Notes: a model not told the origin generated them from the letters alone. A stretch of DNA of 64,000 nucleotides from Bradyrhizobium cenepequi (GCF_020329485.1 NZ_JAGKJI010000033.1:1-64000); one strand, 5' to 3'; positions 1 to 12,842 are shown, numbered from the stretch's first letter. Translations and numbers: made by a program.

Positions 1-288
1 GTCCAGCACAAAACCGCAGAAATCGCGGAACGAGGCGCGGTCATCCAGCGCCTCTTCAAGCTCCGGATCGGACAGTCCATACCATTGCTGCAGCAGCAGC
101 GCCTTGAACATCACCAGCCGCGGGTAGGGCGGCGCGCCACGCTCCGGTTCCGGAAGGCCGCGCAGCACAAGCTCCACAGCCGCCCAATCGACCAGCTCGC
201 CGATCCGCTTCAACGCTGGATTGCCTTTTCCCCGCCGCGATACCAGCGCATCTGCGAAGCTCGGTTGTCCAACCCGCCGATATGTCAC
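1..288 (-). CDS. IS5-family transposase, N-terminal part (cut by window edge)
   Basis: This is the first 96 codons of a transposase that runs off the left edge. The chosen GTG start (286-288) follows a purine-rich GGAGGGGG stretch. The visible protein (VGQPSFADALVSRRGKGNP, then a YPRLVMFKALLLQQWYGLSD segment and ELEEALDDRASFRDFCG) is the DUF772-type N-terminal domain of IS5-group DDE transposases. The catalytic DDE residues would lie outside the window. The element end should lie between this start and the next gene at 542; I could not fix a terminal inverted repeat from one end only. Whether the copy is intact cannot be judged here. Confidence 0.85.
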   Translation of the reverse strand, partial: MTYRRVGQPSFADALVSRRGKGNPALKRIGELVDWAAVELVLRGLPEPERGAPPYPRLVMFKALLLQQWYGLSDPELEEALDDRASFRDFCGFVLD

Positions 289-541
289 TCCAGCCCCCCT
301 CCGATCCTCTCTTAGAGAATCGCAGATTCGCCCATTATGCAAAGCTCTCGCTTGCGGGAGAGATGAGGTGAACTCCCACAGGCATAACGCCTGACACATC
401 GTTTACGTTCACAGGCTATATCTGGCAGCCTCGCAAACCGCTTCTTACCTATGGTGGTAACCAACAGCCGGCTGAACCGGCGCAGCGGTTTTGCAGACCA
501 AATGCAGGGCCGCACCGGCTTCGCCGGTCTTGGAGGACTTT

Positions 542-1540
542 ATGAGTGGTTTCGACATTTTCGCGATTGCCCTTGTTCTGCTTGTCGTCGTCACGCTGTT
601 CGCCGGGGTCAAGACCGTGCCCCAGGGCTATGTCTGGACCATCGAGCGCTTTGGCAAATACACCCGCACGCTGCTCCCTGGCCTCAATCTCATCGTGCCC
701 TATTTCGATCGCATCGGGCGCAAGATGAACATGATGGAGCAGGTGATCGACATCCCCGAGCAGGAGGTGATCACCAAGGACAATGCCACCGTCACCGCTG
801 ATGGCGTTGCCTTCTTCCAGGTGTTCGACGCCGCGAAAGCGAGCTACGAGGTCGCCAACCTGCACCAGGCGATCACGGTGCTGACCATGACCAACATCCG
901 CTCGGTGATGGGTTCGATGGATCTCGACCAGGTGCTGTCGCATCGCGACGAGATCAACGAGCGGCTCTTGCGCGTGGTCGATGCCGCGGTCTCGCCCTGG
1001 GGTGTCAAGGTCAACCGCATCGAGATCAAGGACATCGTGCCGCCGGCCGACCTCGTGGAGGCGATGGGCCGGCAGATGAAGGCCGAGCGCGTCAAGCGCG
1101 CCGACATCCTCCAGGCGGAAGGTCAGCGGCAATCGGAAATCCTGCGCGCCGAAGGCGCCAAGCAGGGACAGATCCTGCAGGCGGAGGGCCGCCGCGAAGC
1201 CGCCTTCCGCGACGCCGAAGCGCGCGAGCGCCTGGCGGAGGCCGAGGCCAAGGCGACCCAGATGGTGTCCGAAGCGATTAGCCGGGGCGACGTTGCCGCG
1301 CTCAACTATTTCATCGCCGACAAGTACATCAAGGCGTTCGGACAATTGGCGGAAGCGCCGAACCAGAAGATCGTGATGCTGCCGATCGAGGCCTCGAGCG
1401 TGCTCGGCTCGCTTGCCGGCATCGGCGAAATCGCACGCGCCACCTTCGGCGAAAGCGCCGCTTCCGCGACCGTCGCCCCGCGGCGATCCGCGGTGCCGCC
1501 GTCTGGCCCGACGCCGCCGCCGGTCGCGCCGCAAAGATAA
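542..1540 (+). CDS. qmcA: SPFH/band 7 membrane protein, QmcA/stomatin-like
   Basis: A 332-residue stomatin-like scaffold protein. The ATG at 542 has a GGAGGA Shine-Dalgarno at 532-537; an upstream in-frame ATG at 491 lacks one. An N-terminal membrane helix (about residues 3-22) is followed by the band 7 domain (about 22-200), with TVPQGYVWTIERFGKYTRTL near its start. A charged Ala/Glu/Arg coiled coil (about 190-260) and a Pro-rich tail complete it. SPFH proteins oligomerise at the inner membrane and are linked to membrane quality control. The gene 38 nt downstream encodes an NfeD protein, and this pairing is a conserved family signature, so the two probably form one operon and complex. Confidence 0.93.
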   Translation: MSGFDIFAIALVLLVVVTLFAGVKTVPQGYVWTIERFGKYTRTLLPGLNLIVPYFDRIGRKMNMMEQVIDIPEQEVITKDNATVTADGVAFFQVFDAAKASYEVANLHQAITVLTMTNIRSVMGSMDLDQVLSHRDEINERLLRVVDAAVSPWGVKVNRIEIKDIVPPADLVEAMGRQMKAERVKRADILQAEGQRQSEILRAEGAKQGQILQAEGRREAAFRDAEARERLAEAEAKATQMVSEAISRGDVAALNYFIADKYIKAFGQLAEAPNQKIVMLPIEASSVLGSLAGIGEIARATFGESAASATVAPRRSAVPPSGPTPPPVAPQR

Positions 1541-1578
1541 GGAGTGCTGGGTCGCGCTCGAAATAATAGAGTCGTGTC

Positions 1579-2025
1579 ATGATCGAGATGTTTTTGACAT
1601 TGGGTAGCTGGAATTGGCTGGTCCTCGGCTTCGTCCTGATGGCGCTGGAATTGGCGGCGCCGGGCGTGTTCCTGTTCTGGCTCGGGCTGTCGGCACTCCT
1701 GGTTGGGCTGGTGTCATTCGCCATCGATCCGCATTGGCAGACGCAGTTCCTGATGTTCGCCCTGTTTGCGGTCGCCGCCGTGCCGGCATGGCGGCACTTT
1801 GCCAAAAGCGCGAGCTCGGCAAGCGCGAGCAGCCCGTTCCTCAACCGGCGCACCGAAGCCCTGGTCGGGCGCGAGTTCACGCTGGAGAAGCCGATCATCG
1901 ACGGATCAGGCACGGTGCGGATCGATGACACGATCTGGCGCGTCGCCGGCCCCGACGCGCCGGCCGGCAGCCGCGTCAAGGTGATCCGCGCCGACGGCGC
2001 CAGCCTGACGGTGGTGGTGGCGTAG
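1579..2025 (+). CDS. NfeD-family membrane protein
   Basis: A 148-residue protein of the short NfeD type (no N-terminal ClpP-like protease domain). Hydrophobic segments run through about residues 10-75 (WNWLVLGFVLMALELAAPG and a second helix pair). A C-terminal soluble OB-fold-like part (about 88-148) contains ALVGREFTLEKPIIDGSGTV and a RVKVIRADG strand. It lies 38 nt after the SPFH gene on the same strand. NfeD C-domains are thought to bind their SPFH partner. The ATG start has only a weak ribosome site, which suggests translation depends on the upstream gene. Confidence 0.88.
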   Translation: MIEMFLTLGSWNWLVLGFVLMALELAAPGVFLFWLGLSALLVGLVSFAIDPHWQTQFLMFALFAVAAVPAWRHFAKSASSASASSPFLNRRTEALVGREFTLEKPIIDGSGTVRIDDTIWRVAGPDAPAGSRVKVIRADGASLTVVVA

Positions 2026-2031
2026 CTCTTT

Positions 2032-2160
2032 ACCTCTCCCATCGGGAGAGGTCGGATCGCATCGTCAGATGCGATCCGGGTGAGGGGCGAGGTCCCTCGA
2101 TAGAGGGTAACCCCTCACCCGATTTGCTGACGCAAATCGACCTCTCCCTTTGGGAGAGGT
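2032..2160. repeat. Intergenic palindromic repeat, family A copy 1
   Basis: This element has nested inverted arms: CCTCTCCC/GGGAGAGG at each end and a GGTGAGGGG/CCCCTCACCC pair in the middle. Short secondary hairpins occur (GGATCGCATC next to GATGCGATCC). Near-identical architecture recurs at 31841-31969, 40098-40251 and 59707-59825. This copy fills the gap between convergent nfeD and the HxlR gene. No protein is expected. Confidence 0.9.
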
Positions 2161-2182
2161 GTTCCGAACAAGCGGCGTCTTC

Positions 2183-2524
2183 TCAATCTTCCTCGCGCTT
2201 GCTCCATCGCTCCGCGAACCGGTGCAGCGGCACAAAATTCTCCAGCAAGTCTTTGCCCCATCCGGTGAGGCCATAGCCCTCGCCCGGAGCGAGTTCGACA
2301 AATCCGGCCTCGCGCAGTTCGGTCAGCCGTGTCTGCAGGATGGTCGGGGACGCCTGATCGCAGACCGCCCGCAGCGCGCGCGAGGTGAGGGCGCCGCCAC
2401 GCAATTCCCAGATGATCCGCAAGGTCCAGCGCCTGCCGAGCAGATCGAGCAGCGCCATGATTGGCCGGCCGGTTCGCGACCCGCGGACGGAGTGTTTCCC
2501 GGCGGCTGAGGGTGACTTCGGCAT
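2183..2524 (-). CDS. HxlR-family winged-helix transcriptional regulator
   Basis: A 113-residue regulator of the HxlR family (PF01638). The core (about residues 23-105) shows the family pattern: LLGRRWTLRIIWELRGG, then the recognition region ASPTILQTRLTELREAGFVE and a wing with YGLTGWG. The N-terminus is a short basic tail. HxlR proteins bind DNA as dimers, often regulating the adjacent divergent gene and sensing electrophiles, aldehydes or redox state. The divergent neighbour at 2599 encodes a CMD/AhpD-like protein, with two matching palindromes between them. I infer that this protein controls both itself and that gene. Confidence 0.9.
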   Translation of the reverse strand: MPKSPSAAGKHSVRGSRTGRPIMALLDLLGRRWTLRIIWELRGGALTSRALRAVCDQASPTILQTRLTELREAGFVELAPGEGYGLTGWGKDLLENFVPLHRFAERWSKREED

Positions 2525-2546
2525 CGTTGTTTCCCGCTTGCGTCTT

Positions 2547-2585
2547 GCTACATATATTGTAGCGTATTGCTACGTTTATTGTAGC
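2547..2585. promoter_or_regulatory. Twin GCTAC-N7-GTAGC palindromes, probable HxlR operator
   Basis: Two 17-bp inverted repeats lie between the divergent genes: GCTACATATATTGTAGC (2547-2563) and GCTACGTTTATTGTAGC (2569-2585). Their centres are 22 bp apart, about two helical turns, so two dimers could bind the same face. The second ends just before the Shine-Dalgarno GAGGAG of the 2599 gene, so occupancy should block its transcription. The palindromes are directly visible; assignment to the adjacent HxlR protein is inference. Confidence 0.75.
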
Positions 2586-2598
2586 AGAGGAGCCGGCC

Positions 2599-3138
2599 AT
2601 GTCACGGATCGCCCCGCTCGAGCCGCCATATGCGGCCGAACTGAAGGCACAGTTCGACCGCATCATGCGCGGCGCACCGCCGTTGCTGTTGTTTCGCGTG
2701 ATAGCAGGCCAGGACCGGGCCTGGCGGAAATTCACCGCCGGCAGCCTTTTGGATCGCGGTCCGCTGAGTTTGCGGGAGCGCGAGATCGTCATCGATCGCA
2801 CCTGCGCGCTGACCGGCTGCGAATATGAATGGGGTGTCCATATCGCAACCTTCGCCGAGGCTGCATCGCTGACCGAAGCACAGATCAGCGCCACCGTGCA
2901 CGGCGAGCCCAATGATCCCTGCTGGTCAGATGCCGAGCAGGCGCTGATCGCCGCCGTCGACGCGCTGCATTACCGGGCGACCCTGAGCGAGGCGGAATTC
3001 GCGGCGCTGTCGGCGCACTATGATGACGCGAAGATCCTGGAGGTCATGCTGCTCTGCGGCTTCTACCACACGGTCTCCTACATCGCGAACGGCCTGGCAT
3101 TGCCGCTGGAAGAGAAGGGGGCGCGGTTTCCGCAATAA
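2599..3138 (+). CDS. Carboxymuconolactone decarboxylase/AhpD-like protein
   Basis: A 179-residue all-helical CMD-family protein. The family motif CxxxxCxxxxxxH is visible as CALTGCEYEWGVH at about residues 69-81, preceded by LSLREREIVI. In AhpD-type proteins this pair of cysteines and the histidine gives peroxidase or disulfide activity. In many CMD proteins of this size the substrate is unknown. GAGGAG about 8 nt upstream supports the ATG. Expression is probably governed by the divergent HxlR regulator through the twin operator. A peroxidase or reactive-species role is plausible but not shown. Confidence 0.88.
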   Translation: MSRIAPLEPPYAAELKAQFDRIMRGAPPLLLFRVIAGQDRAWRKFTAGSLLDRGPLSLREREIVIDRTCALTGCEYEWGVHIATFAEAASLTEAQISATVHGEPNDPCWSDAEQALIAAVDALHYRATLSEAEFAALSAHYDDAKILEVMLLCGFYHTVSYIANGLALPLEEKGARFPQ

Positions 3139-3188
3139 CAACGCCGTCATTGCGGACGCGGGGAAGTTTGAATCAGAGCCTCTCCCCA

Positions 3189-3310
3189 CGTCGTCCCGGG
3201 CTTGCCACGGGCCCATAACCACAGGCGTTTGTGGTGTGCAAAGCTGTAACCGCTTGCCCGCATCACAATAACATCCTGTGGTTATGGCCCCGTCTTTCGA
3301 CGGGACGACG
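3189..3310. repeat. Intergenic palindromic repeat, family F
   Basis: Inverted arms CGTCGTCCCGGGCTTG...GCCCATAACCACAG and CTGTGGTTATGGCCCCG...CGGGACGACG frame about 60 nt of less structured DNA. It lies between the CMD gene (+) and kdsD (-), directly beside family B copy 1. No gene is seen in it. Confidence 0.8.
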
Positions 3311-3315
3311 GGGGG

Positions 3316-3402
3316 CGTAGGATGGGTAGAGCGCAGCGAAACCCATCATTCGCGCCGTTCGCTTCATCGCGATGGGTTTCGCTGCGCTCTACCCATCCTA
3401 CG
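3316..3402. repeat. Intergenic palindromic repeat, family B copy 1
   Basis: A near-perfect inverted repeat with arms CGTAGGATGGGTAGAGCGC and its complement, joined by a loop of about 20 nt. The arms also carry AGCGAAACCCATC. Related copies occur at 26483-26567, 33543-33629 (variant) and 49090-49185. It ends about 25 nt from the end of kdsD and could form a very stable hairpin in read-through RNA from either side. Confidence 0.88.
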
Positions 3403-3427
3403 CATCTCGCGATGACCGCCCGCGAGC

Positions 3428-4441
3428 CTACGCCACGCCCGCGCGCAGGAAGTCGTGGAAATGCACGATGCCGACCGGCTTGCCGGCGTCGATGACGATC
3501 AGCGCGGTGACCTTCGACGAGTTCAGCAATTCCAGCGCTTCGCCGGCCAGCGTGTCGCGGCTGATGGTCTTTGGATTTTTGGTCATGATCTCGTCGACGA
3601 CAGCCGTCATCAGGTCGGGGCGCATGTGGCGGCGGAGGTCGCCGTCGGTGACGATGCCGACGAGATGGCCGCGGCCATCGACGATGCCGACGCAGCCAAA
3701 GCCCTTCGAGGTCATCTCGACCAGCGCGTCCGACATGCTGGTGCCGAGCGGCTTCAGCGGCACGGCTTCGCCGGCGTGCATGAGATCGCGGGTATATTTC
3801 AGCATCGCCCCGAGCTTGCCGCCGGGATGCAGCACGCTGAAATCGGTTGAGGTGAAGCCGCGGCCTTCCAGCAGCGCGATTGCCAGCGCATCGCCGAGCG
3901 CGAGCATCATCAGCGAAGAGGTGGTCGGCGCCAGATTGTACGGGCAGGCCTCGCGCGCCTTCGGCAGGGTCAGCGCGATGTCGGCGGCCTTGCTCAGGCT
4001 CGATTCCTTTTCCGCCGTGATCGCGATCACGGCGATGCTGAAGCGCGCGGCGTAAGAGATCAGGTTCTTCATCTCCGGCTGCTCGCCGGACCATGACAGC
4101 GCCAGGATGACGTCGTCGGCGGTGATCATGCCGAGGTCGCCATGGCTGGCTTCGGCGGCATGGACGAAGAAGGCCGGCGTGCCGGTGGAGGCAAAGGTCG
4201 CCGCGATCTTGCGCCCGACATGGCCGGACTTGCCGAGCCCGGTGACGATCAGCCGTCCCTTGGCGCTGCGGATCATCTCAGCCGCCGCGGCGAAGGGCAC
4301 GCCGAGGTCGGATCGAAGCGCGGCGTCGATCGCGGCGACACCGCTTGCTTCGGCCTCCAACGTCCGCAGCGCCGATTGCACGGAGGTGTCTGCAGGCTCG
4401 GTGTCCGACGATTTCGGCATCAGCGGTTTGGGCTTGGCCAT
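3428..4441 (-). CDS. kdsD: Arabinose-5-phosphate isomerase (KdsD/KpsF family)
   Basis: The enzyme interconverts ribulose-5-phosphate and arabinose-5-phosphate, the first step to Kdo of lipopolysaccharide. The 337-residue form from ATG 4441 (MAKPKPLMPKS) fits the family length (about 330); an upstream in-frame ATG at 4492 would add 17 residues. An N-terminal SIS domain (about residues 40-175) shows VTGLGKSGHVGRKIAATF, EASHGDLGM and SWSGEQPE. A C-terminal CBS pair (about 215-335) contains GIVTDGDLRRHM. The gene stands alone here, divergent from the outer-membrane protein at 4631. Its substrate could also be a capsule precursor. Confidence 0.92.
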   Translation of the reverse strand: MAKPKPLMPKSSDTEPADTSVQSALRTLEAEASGVAAIDAALRSDLGVPFAAAAEMIRSAKGRLIVTGLGKSGHVGRKIAATFASTGTPAFFVHAAEASHGDLGMITADDVILALSWSGEQPEMKNLISYAARFSIAVIAITAEKESSLSKAADIALTLPKAREACPYNLAPTTSSLMMLALGDALAIALLEGRGFTSTDFSVLHPGGKLGAMLKYTRDLMHAGEAVPLKPLGTSMSDALVEMTSKGFGCVGIVDGRGHLVGIVTDGDLRRHMRPDLMTAVVDEIMTKNPKTISRDTLAGEALELLNSSKVTALIVIDAGKPVGIVHFHDFLRAGVA

Positions 4442-4630
4442 GTCTGTTTCCAGGGAGGAGGGGCGTCGCGCCCAGAGCGCTTCCCTTAGCACGGCGGCGT
4501 GCGCGAGGCGACGTGGCTAGCAGCTCTCAACGGAGCATTAACCATAATTGTTTTAACTCCATTAAGGACGTTCTCGGCCCGGTTCCGCGTATGCCGTGTA
4601 AGTCAGTGAATTTGTTGAGGTATTTCTATC

Positions 4631-6355
4631 GTGGGACGAGGGCGAGCAGGGAGCCGGAGGGGGCGCGCGCGCCATTTGCTCGCGCCTGTGGCATGGCTTG
4701 CCGTGCTCGGACTGAACGGCTCCTTCGCGCAGGCCCAGACGGTCACGCCTGATTTGTTCAGCCCGTCGCGCACTACCCAGGTAGCGCCATCAGATTCGCC
4801 CTTGCGCAAGACCGCGGCCGAACTGGCCGATCCGCTGAACGATCCACGATTGCGTGACCGGGATCTCGATGGCCGCCGCGCACCCTCGCGTGTCGGCCAG
4901 GTGCCGTCCTACGGCCTGCCGGCCGCGAATGGCGCTTCGACCTCCGGCTATGACTCACTCAACCGCAAGCGCCAGCAGCGGAAATACTATCCGGGACAGG
5001 CGAAGCCGAAGCCGCCGCCCGGTCCTGGTACGCCGCCACCCCCGCCTCCGCCGAGGAATCTGGCCGGACAATTACGCCTCTCGATCCCGCCATCGGAGAC
5101 CGCCAACAAGCCGCCGGTGCCGCCGGCGCTGGCGGGCAATGTGGTGGGCCAGCCGCCGCGCAAGCGGCTCAAGATCGACGACGATCCGTTCGGTGCAGTC
5201 GGCGACTATGCCGGCAGCTTCCTGATCAAGTCGGCGGTCGAACTCAGCGCCGGCTATGAGACCAATCCCGGCCGGCTGGCGGTGCCGCAGGGCAGGCCGA
5301 CATACGTGATCGCGCCGGAATTCCTGGCGGTGTCCGACTGGGAGCGTCATGCGCTGGTCGCCGACCTGCGCGGCTCCTTCACCGGCTACACCCAAAACCT
5401 GACGCCGAACGCCGACGGCACGCCGCTGTCGGCGCCGCTCGATGTCGATCGCCCCAACTTCATCGGCCATATCGATGGGCGGCTCGACGTCACCCGTGAC
5501 ACAAGGCTGCTGGGACAGGCGCGGCTGCTCGTGTCCACCGACAACCCCGGCAGCCCGAACGTGCAGGCAGGCCTCGCCAGATATCCGATCTACACCACCG
5601 TCGGCGGCACCTTCGGCTTCGACCAGAACTTCAACCGCCTGCAGGTCTCCGCAGGCGCCACCGTCGACCGCACCGATTACCAATGGTCAAGGCTCACCGA
5701 CGGCTCGTCGAGCTCGAACGATGACCGCAACTTCAGCCAGTATGGCGGCGTCGCGCGCGTCAGCTACGAGGTGAACCCCGCGGTCAAGCCGTTCGTGGAA
5801 ATCCAGGGCGACAGCCGTGTTCATGACTTGCGGCTCGACCGCTCAGGCTTCGCGCGCGATTCCTCGGGCGGCTATGCGAAGGCTGGCACGTCCTTTGAGT
5901 TCTCGCGGCTCTTGTTCGGCGAAGTCTCGATCGGCTACGCCGCGCGCGACTATCAGGATCCGCGGCTGAACCGGCTGGAGGGCCTGCTCACCACGGCATC
6001 GCTGACCTGGACCGCGACGCCGCTGACGACCGCCAAATTCTATTCCGACACGCAGCTAGGCGAGACCACGCTGCCGGGCACCTCGGGCGTGCTGGCGCGC
6101 ACCTACACCGTCGAGGTCGATCACGACTTCCGCCGCTGGCTGACCGCGATCGGCAGGTTCACCTACGGTACGCTCGACTACCAGGGCGACGACCGCTTCG
6201 ACAAGATCTACTCGCTGTCAGGCGATCTCATCTACAAGATGACCCGCAGCCTCTGGATCAAGGGCACCGTACGCCACGACATCCTGGACTCGAACTCGCC
6301 GGGATCGAGCTCGCAGTCGACGGTGATGCTGCTGGGGGTGCGGGTGCAGAATTGA
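4631..6355 (+). CDS. Outer-membrane beta-barrel protein with proline-rich N-terminal region
   Basis: A 574-residue protein starting with GTG at 4631; in-frame stops just upstream exclude a longer start. A signal peptide ends near residue 36 (VLGLNGSFAQAQ). Residues about 60-185 are disordered and rich in Pro, with a run of eight prolines and PKPPPGPGTPP. From about 190 to the end, alternating hydrophobic strands (SAVELSAGYETNPGRL, ARVSYEVNPAVKPFVEIQG, FGEVSIGYAARDYQDP, RSLWIKGTVRHD) indicate an outer-membrane barrel, consistent with the BBP2_2-like group common in rhizobia. Transported or bound ligand is unknown. The Pro-rich part may span periplasm or peptidoglycan. Confidence 0.8.
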   Translation: MGRGRAGSRRGRARHLLAPVAWLAVLGLNGSFAQAQTVTPDLFSPSRTTQVAPSDSPLRKTAAELADPLNDPRLRDRDLDGRRAPSRVGQVPSYGLPAANGASTSGYDSLNRKRQQRKYYPGQAKPKPPPGPGTPPPPPPPRNLAGQLRLSIPPSETANKPPVPPALAGNVVGQPPRKRLKIDDDPFGAVGDYAGSFLIKSAVELSAGYETNPGRLAVPQGRPTYVIAPEFLAVSDWERHALVADLRGSFTGYTQNLTPNADGTPLSAPLDVDRPNFIGHIDGRLDVTRDTRLLGQARLLVSTDNPGSPNVQAGLARYPIYTTVGGTFGFDQNFNRLQVSAGATVDRTDYQWSRLTDGSSSSNDDRNFSQYGGVARVSYEVNPAVKPFVEIQGDSRVHDLRLDRSGFARDSSGGYAKAGTSFEFSRLLFGEVSIGYAARDYQDPRLNRLEGLLTTASLTWTATPLTTAKFYSDTQLGETTLPGTSGVLARTYTVEVDHDFRRWLTAIGRFTYGTLDYQGDDRFDKIYSLSGDLIYKMTRSLWIKGTVRHDILDSNSPGSSSQSTVMLLGVRVQN

Positions 6356-6374
6356 TGGTGAGCCAGTCGCACCG

Positions 6375-6464
6375 ACGTCATACGCGGGCTTGACCCGCGT
6401 ATCCATCTTCTTCGTCAGACTCTTTGCTAAGGGATGGATTGCCGGGTCAGGCCCGGCAATGACG
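6375..6464. repeat. Intergenic palindromic repeat, family D copy 1
   Basis: CGTCATACGCGGGCTTGAC and CCGCGTATCCATC are answered by GGATGGATTGCCGGG and GGCCCGGCAATGACG, giving an imperfect inverted repeat of about 90 bp. A second copy is at 61672-61748. It fills the gap between the convergent outer-membrane gene and gltD, five nucleotides from the end of gltD, where it may act as a bidirectional 3'-end structure. Confidence 0.85.
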
Positions 6465-6469
6465 AGTGC

Positions 6470-7927
6470 CTACCGCGGCAGATCCGTCTTCCCCATCAGG
6501 AACGTGTCGATCGCACGCGCGCAGAGGCGGCCTTCGCGGATGGCCCAGACCACCAGCGATTGGCCGCGGCGCATGTCGCCGGCGGAGAAGACGTTGGGCA
6601 GCGAGGTCTGGTAGTCGCTCGTGTTGGCGCGGACGTTGCCGCGCTGGTCGAGATCGACCGCGAGCTGCTTCAGCAGGCCATCGTGCACGGGATGCACGAA
6701 GCCCATCGCCAGCAGCACGAGCTCGGCGTCGAGTGCGAATTCGGTGCCGGGCAGTGGCTTGAACTTGTCGTCGACCTTGATGCAGTGCAGCTTTTTCACC
6801 TTGCCGCCAGTGCCCTCGAACTTCTGGGTCAGCACGGCGTATTCGCGGATCGCGCCTTCGGCCTGGCTCGACGACGTCCGCATCTTCAACGGCCAGTTCG
6901 GCCAGGTCACGCCCTTGCTCTCGCGCTCGGGCGGCGCCGCCATGATCTCGAGCTGGGTCACGGACTTGGCGCCCTGGCGCAGCGAGGTGCCGATGCAGTC
7001 GGACCCGGTGTCGCCGCCGCCGATCACTACCACATGCTTGTCCTTGGCGAGGATGTCGGCCACGCCGCCCAGCGGCTCGCCGGAGACACGGCGGTTCTGT
7101 TGCGGCAGGAAGTCCATCGCGAAATGGATGCCGTCGAGGTCACGGCCGGGGATGGGGAGGTCGCGCGGAGCTTCCGCGCCGCCGGTCAGCGCGATTGCAT
7201 CATATTGGTTGTGCAGTTCGCGCGGATCGATCGCGCGGGGTGCATCGCCGCCGACAGGGACACCGTAGTGGAAGGTGACGCCTTCGGCCTCCATCTGCGC
7301 GACGCGACGGTCGATGACGCCTTTCTCCATCTTGAAGTCGGGAATGCCGTAACGCAGCAGGCCGCCGGCCCTGGCATACTTCTCATAGACGTGCACGTCG
7401 TGGCCGGCGCGCGCGAGCTGCTGGGCACAGGCCAGGCCCGCCGGCCCGGCGCCGATCACCGCGATCTTCTTGCCGGTCTTCTCGGCCGGAATCTCCGGCT
7501 TGAGCCAACCATTGTCCCAGGCGCGATCGACGATCGCGCATTCGATGGTCTTGATGGTGACGGGGTTGTCGTCGATGTTGAGCGTGCAGGACGCCTCGCA
7601 CGGCGCCGGACAGATCCGGCCGGTGAATTCGGGGAAATTGTTGGTCGAATGCAGGTTGCGCGAGGCTTCTTCCCAATTGCCCTGATAGACGAGGTCGTTC
7701 CAGTCGGGGATCTGGTTGTTGACCGGGCAGCCGGGCGTGCCCGGCGCTACCGATCCGGTGCCGTGGCAGTAAGGAATGCCGCAGTTCATGCAGCGCGCGG
7801 CTTGGTCGCGGATGTCCTTCTCGCTGAGCGGAATGACGAACTCGTGGAAATGCTTTAGCCGCTCGGCGACCGGCGTGTACTTGCGCTCATTCCGATCGAT
7901 CTCGAGAAAACCTGTAATCTTTCCCAT
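6470..7927 (-). CDS. gltD: Glutamate synthase (NADPH) small subunit
   Basis: The 485-residue beta subunit of glutamate synthase takes electrons from NADPH through FAD and two 4Fe-4S clusters to the large subunit. The N-terminal cluster domain has RCMNCGIPYCHG, GCPVNNQIPDWN and ICPAPCEASCTLN (about residues 44-115). The FAD-binding AVIGAGPAGLACAQ (about 155) and the NADPH-binding VVIGGGDTGSDC (about 295) follow. Length matches the family. It is downstream of gltB on the same strand, but 181 bp away because a palindromic repeat (7997-8103) fills the junction. Confidence 0.97.
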   Translation of the reverse strand: MGKITGFLEIDRNERKYTPVAERLKHFHEFVIPLSEKDIRDQAARCMNCGIPYCHGTGSVAPGTPGCPVNNQIPDWNDLVYQGNWEEASRNLHSTNNFPEFTGRICPAPCEASCTLNIDDNPVTIKTIECAIVDRAWDNGWLKPEIPAEKTGKKIAVIGAGPAGLACAQQLARAGHDVHVYEKYARAGGLLRYGIPDFKMEKGVIDRRVAQMEAEGVTFHYGVPVGGDAPRAIDPRELHNQYDAIALTGGAEAPRDLPIPGRDLDGIHFAMDFLPQQNRRVSGEPLGGVADILAKDKHVVVIGGGDTGSDCIGTSLRQGAKSVTQLEIMAAPPERESKGVTWPNWPLKMRTSSSQAEGAIREYAVLTQKFEGTGGKVKKLHCIKVDDKFKPLPGTEFALDAELVLLAMGFVHPVHDGLLKQLAVDLDQRGNVRANTSDYQTSLPNVFSAGDMRRGQSLVVWAIREGRLCARAIDTFLMGKTDLPR

Positions 7928-7996
7928 TAAGCCTGAGGCCCCTGCACCCTGGTTCGTCCTGTTTCGTCATCCGGTTCGCGCTACGCGCCCCCGTAG

Positions 7997-8103
7997 ACCC
8001 TCATCCTGAGGCGCGGCGCTCGCGCCGCGTCTCGAAGGATCAAGGCCGGTATCGTGGCCTCATGGTTCGAGACGGCGCGTCGCGCCTTCTCACCATGAGG
8101 GTC
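7997..8103. repeat. Intergenic palindromic repeat, family E copy 1, inside the gltB-gltD junction
   Basis: Outer arms ACCCTCATCCTGAGG and CACCATGAGGGT flank inner arms containing GTCTCGAAGG and GGTTCGAGAC. A related element lies at 58048-58172 between gltI and gltJ. Here it separates gltB from gltD and would be transcribed if the two are cotranscribed, so it may tune mRNA decay or expression ratio. Confidence 0.87.
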
Positions 8104-8108
8104 TGATA

Positions 8109-12842
<4,734 letters not shown>

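Noticed and set aside
6434..7858. A 474-codon plus-strand frame opposite gltD
   Set aside because: Antisense shadow with low-complexity composition; gltD on the minus strand is fully conserved.
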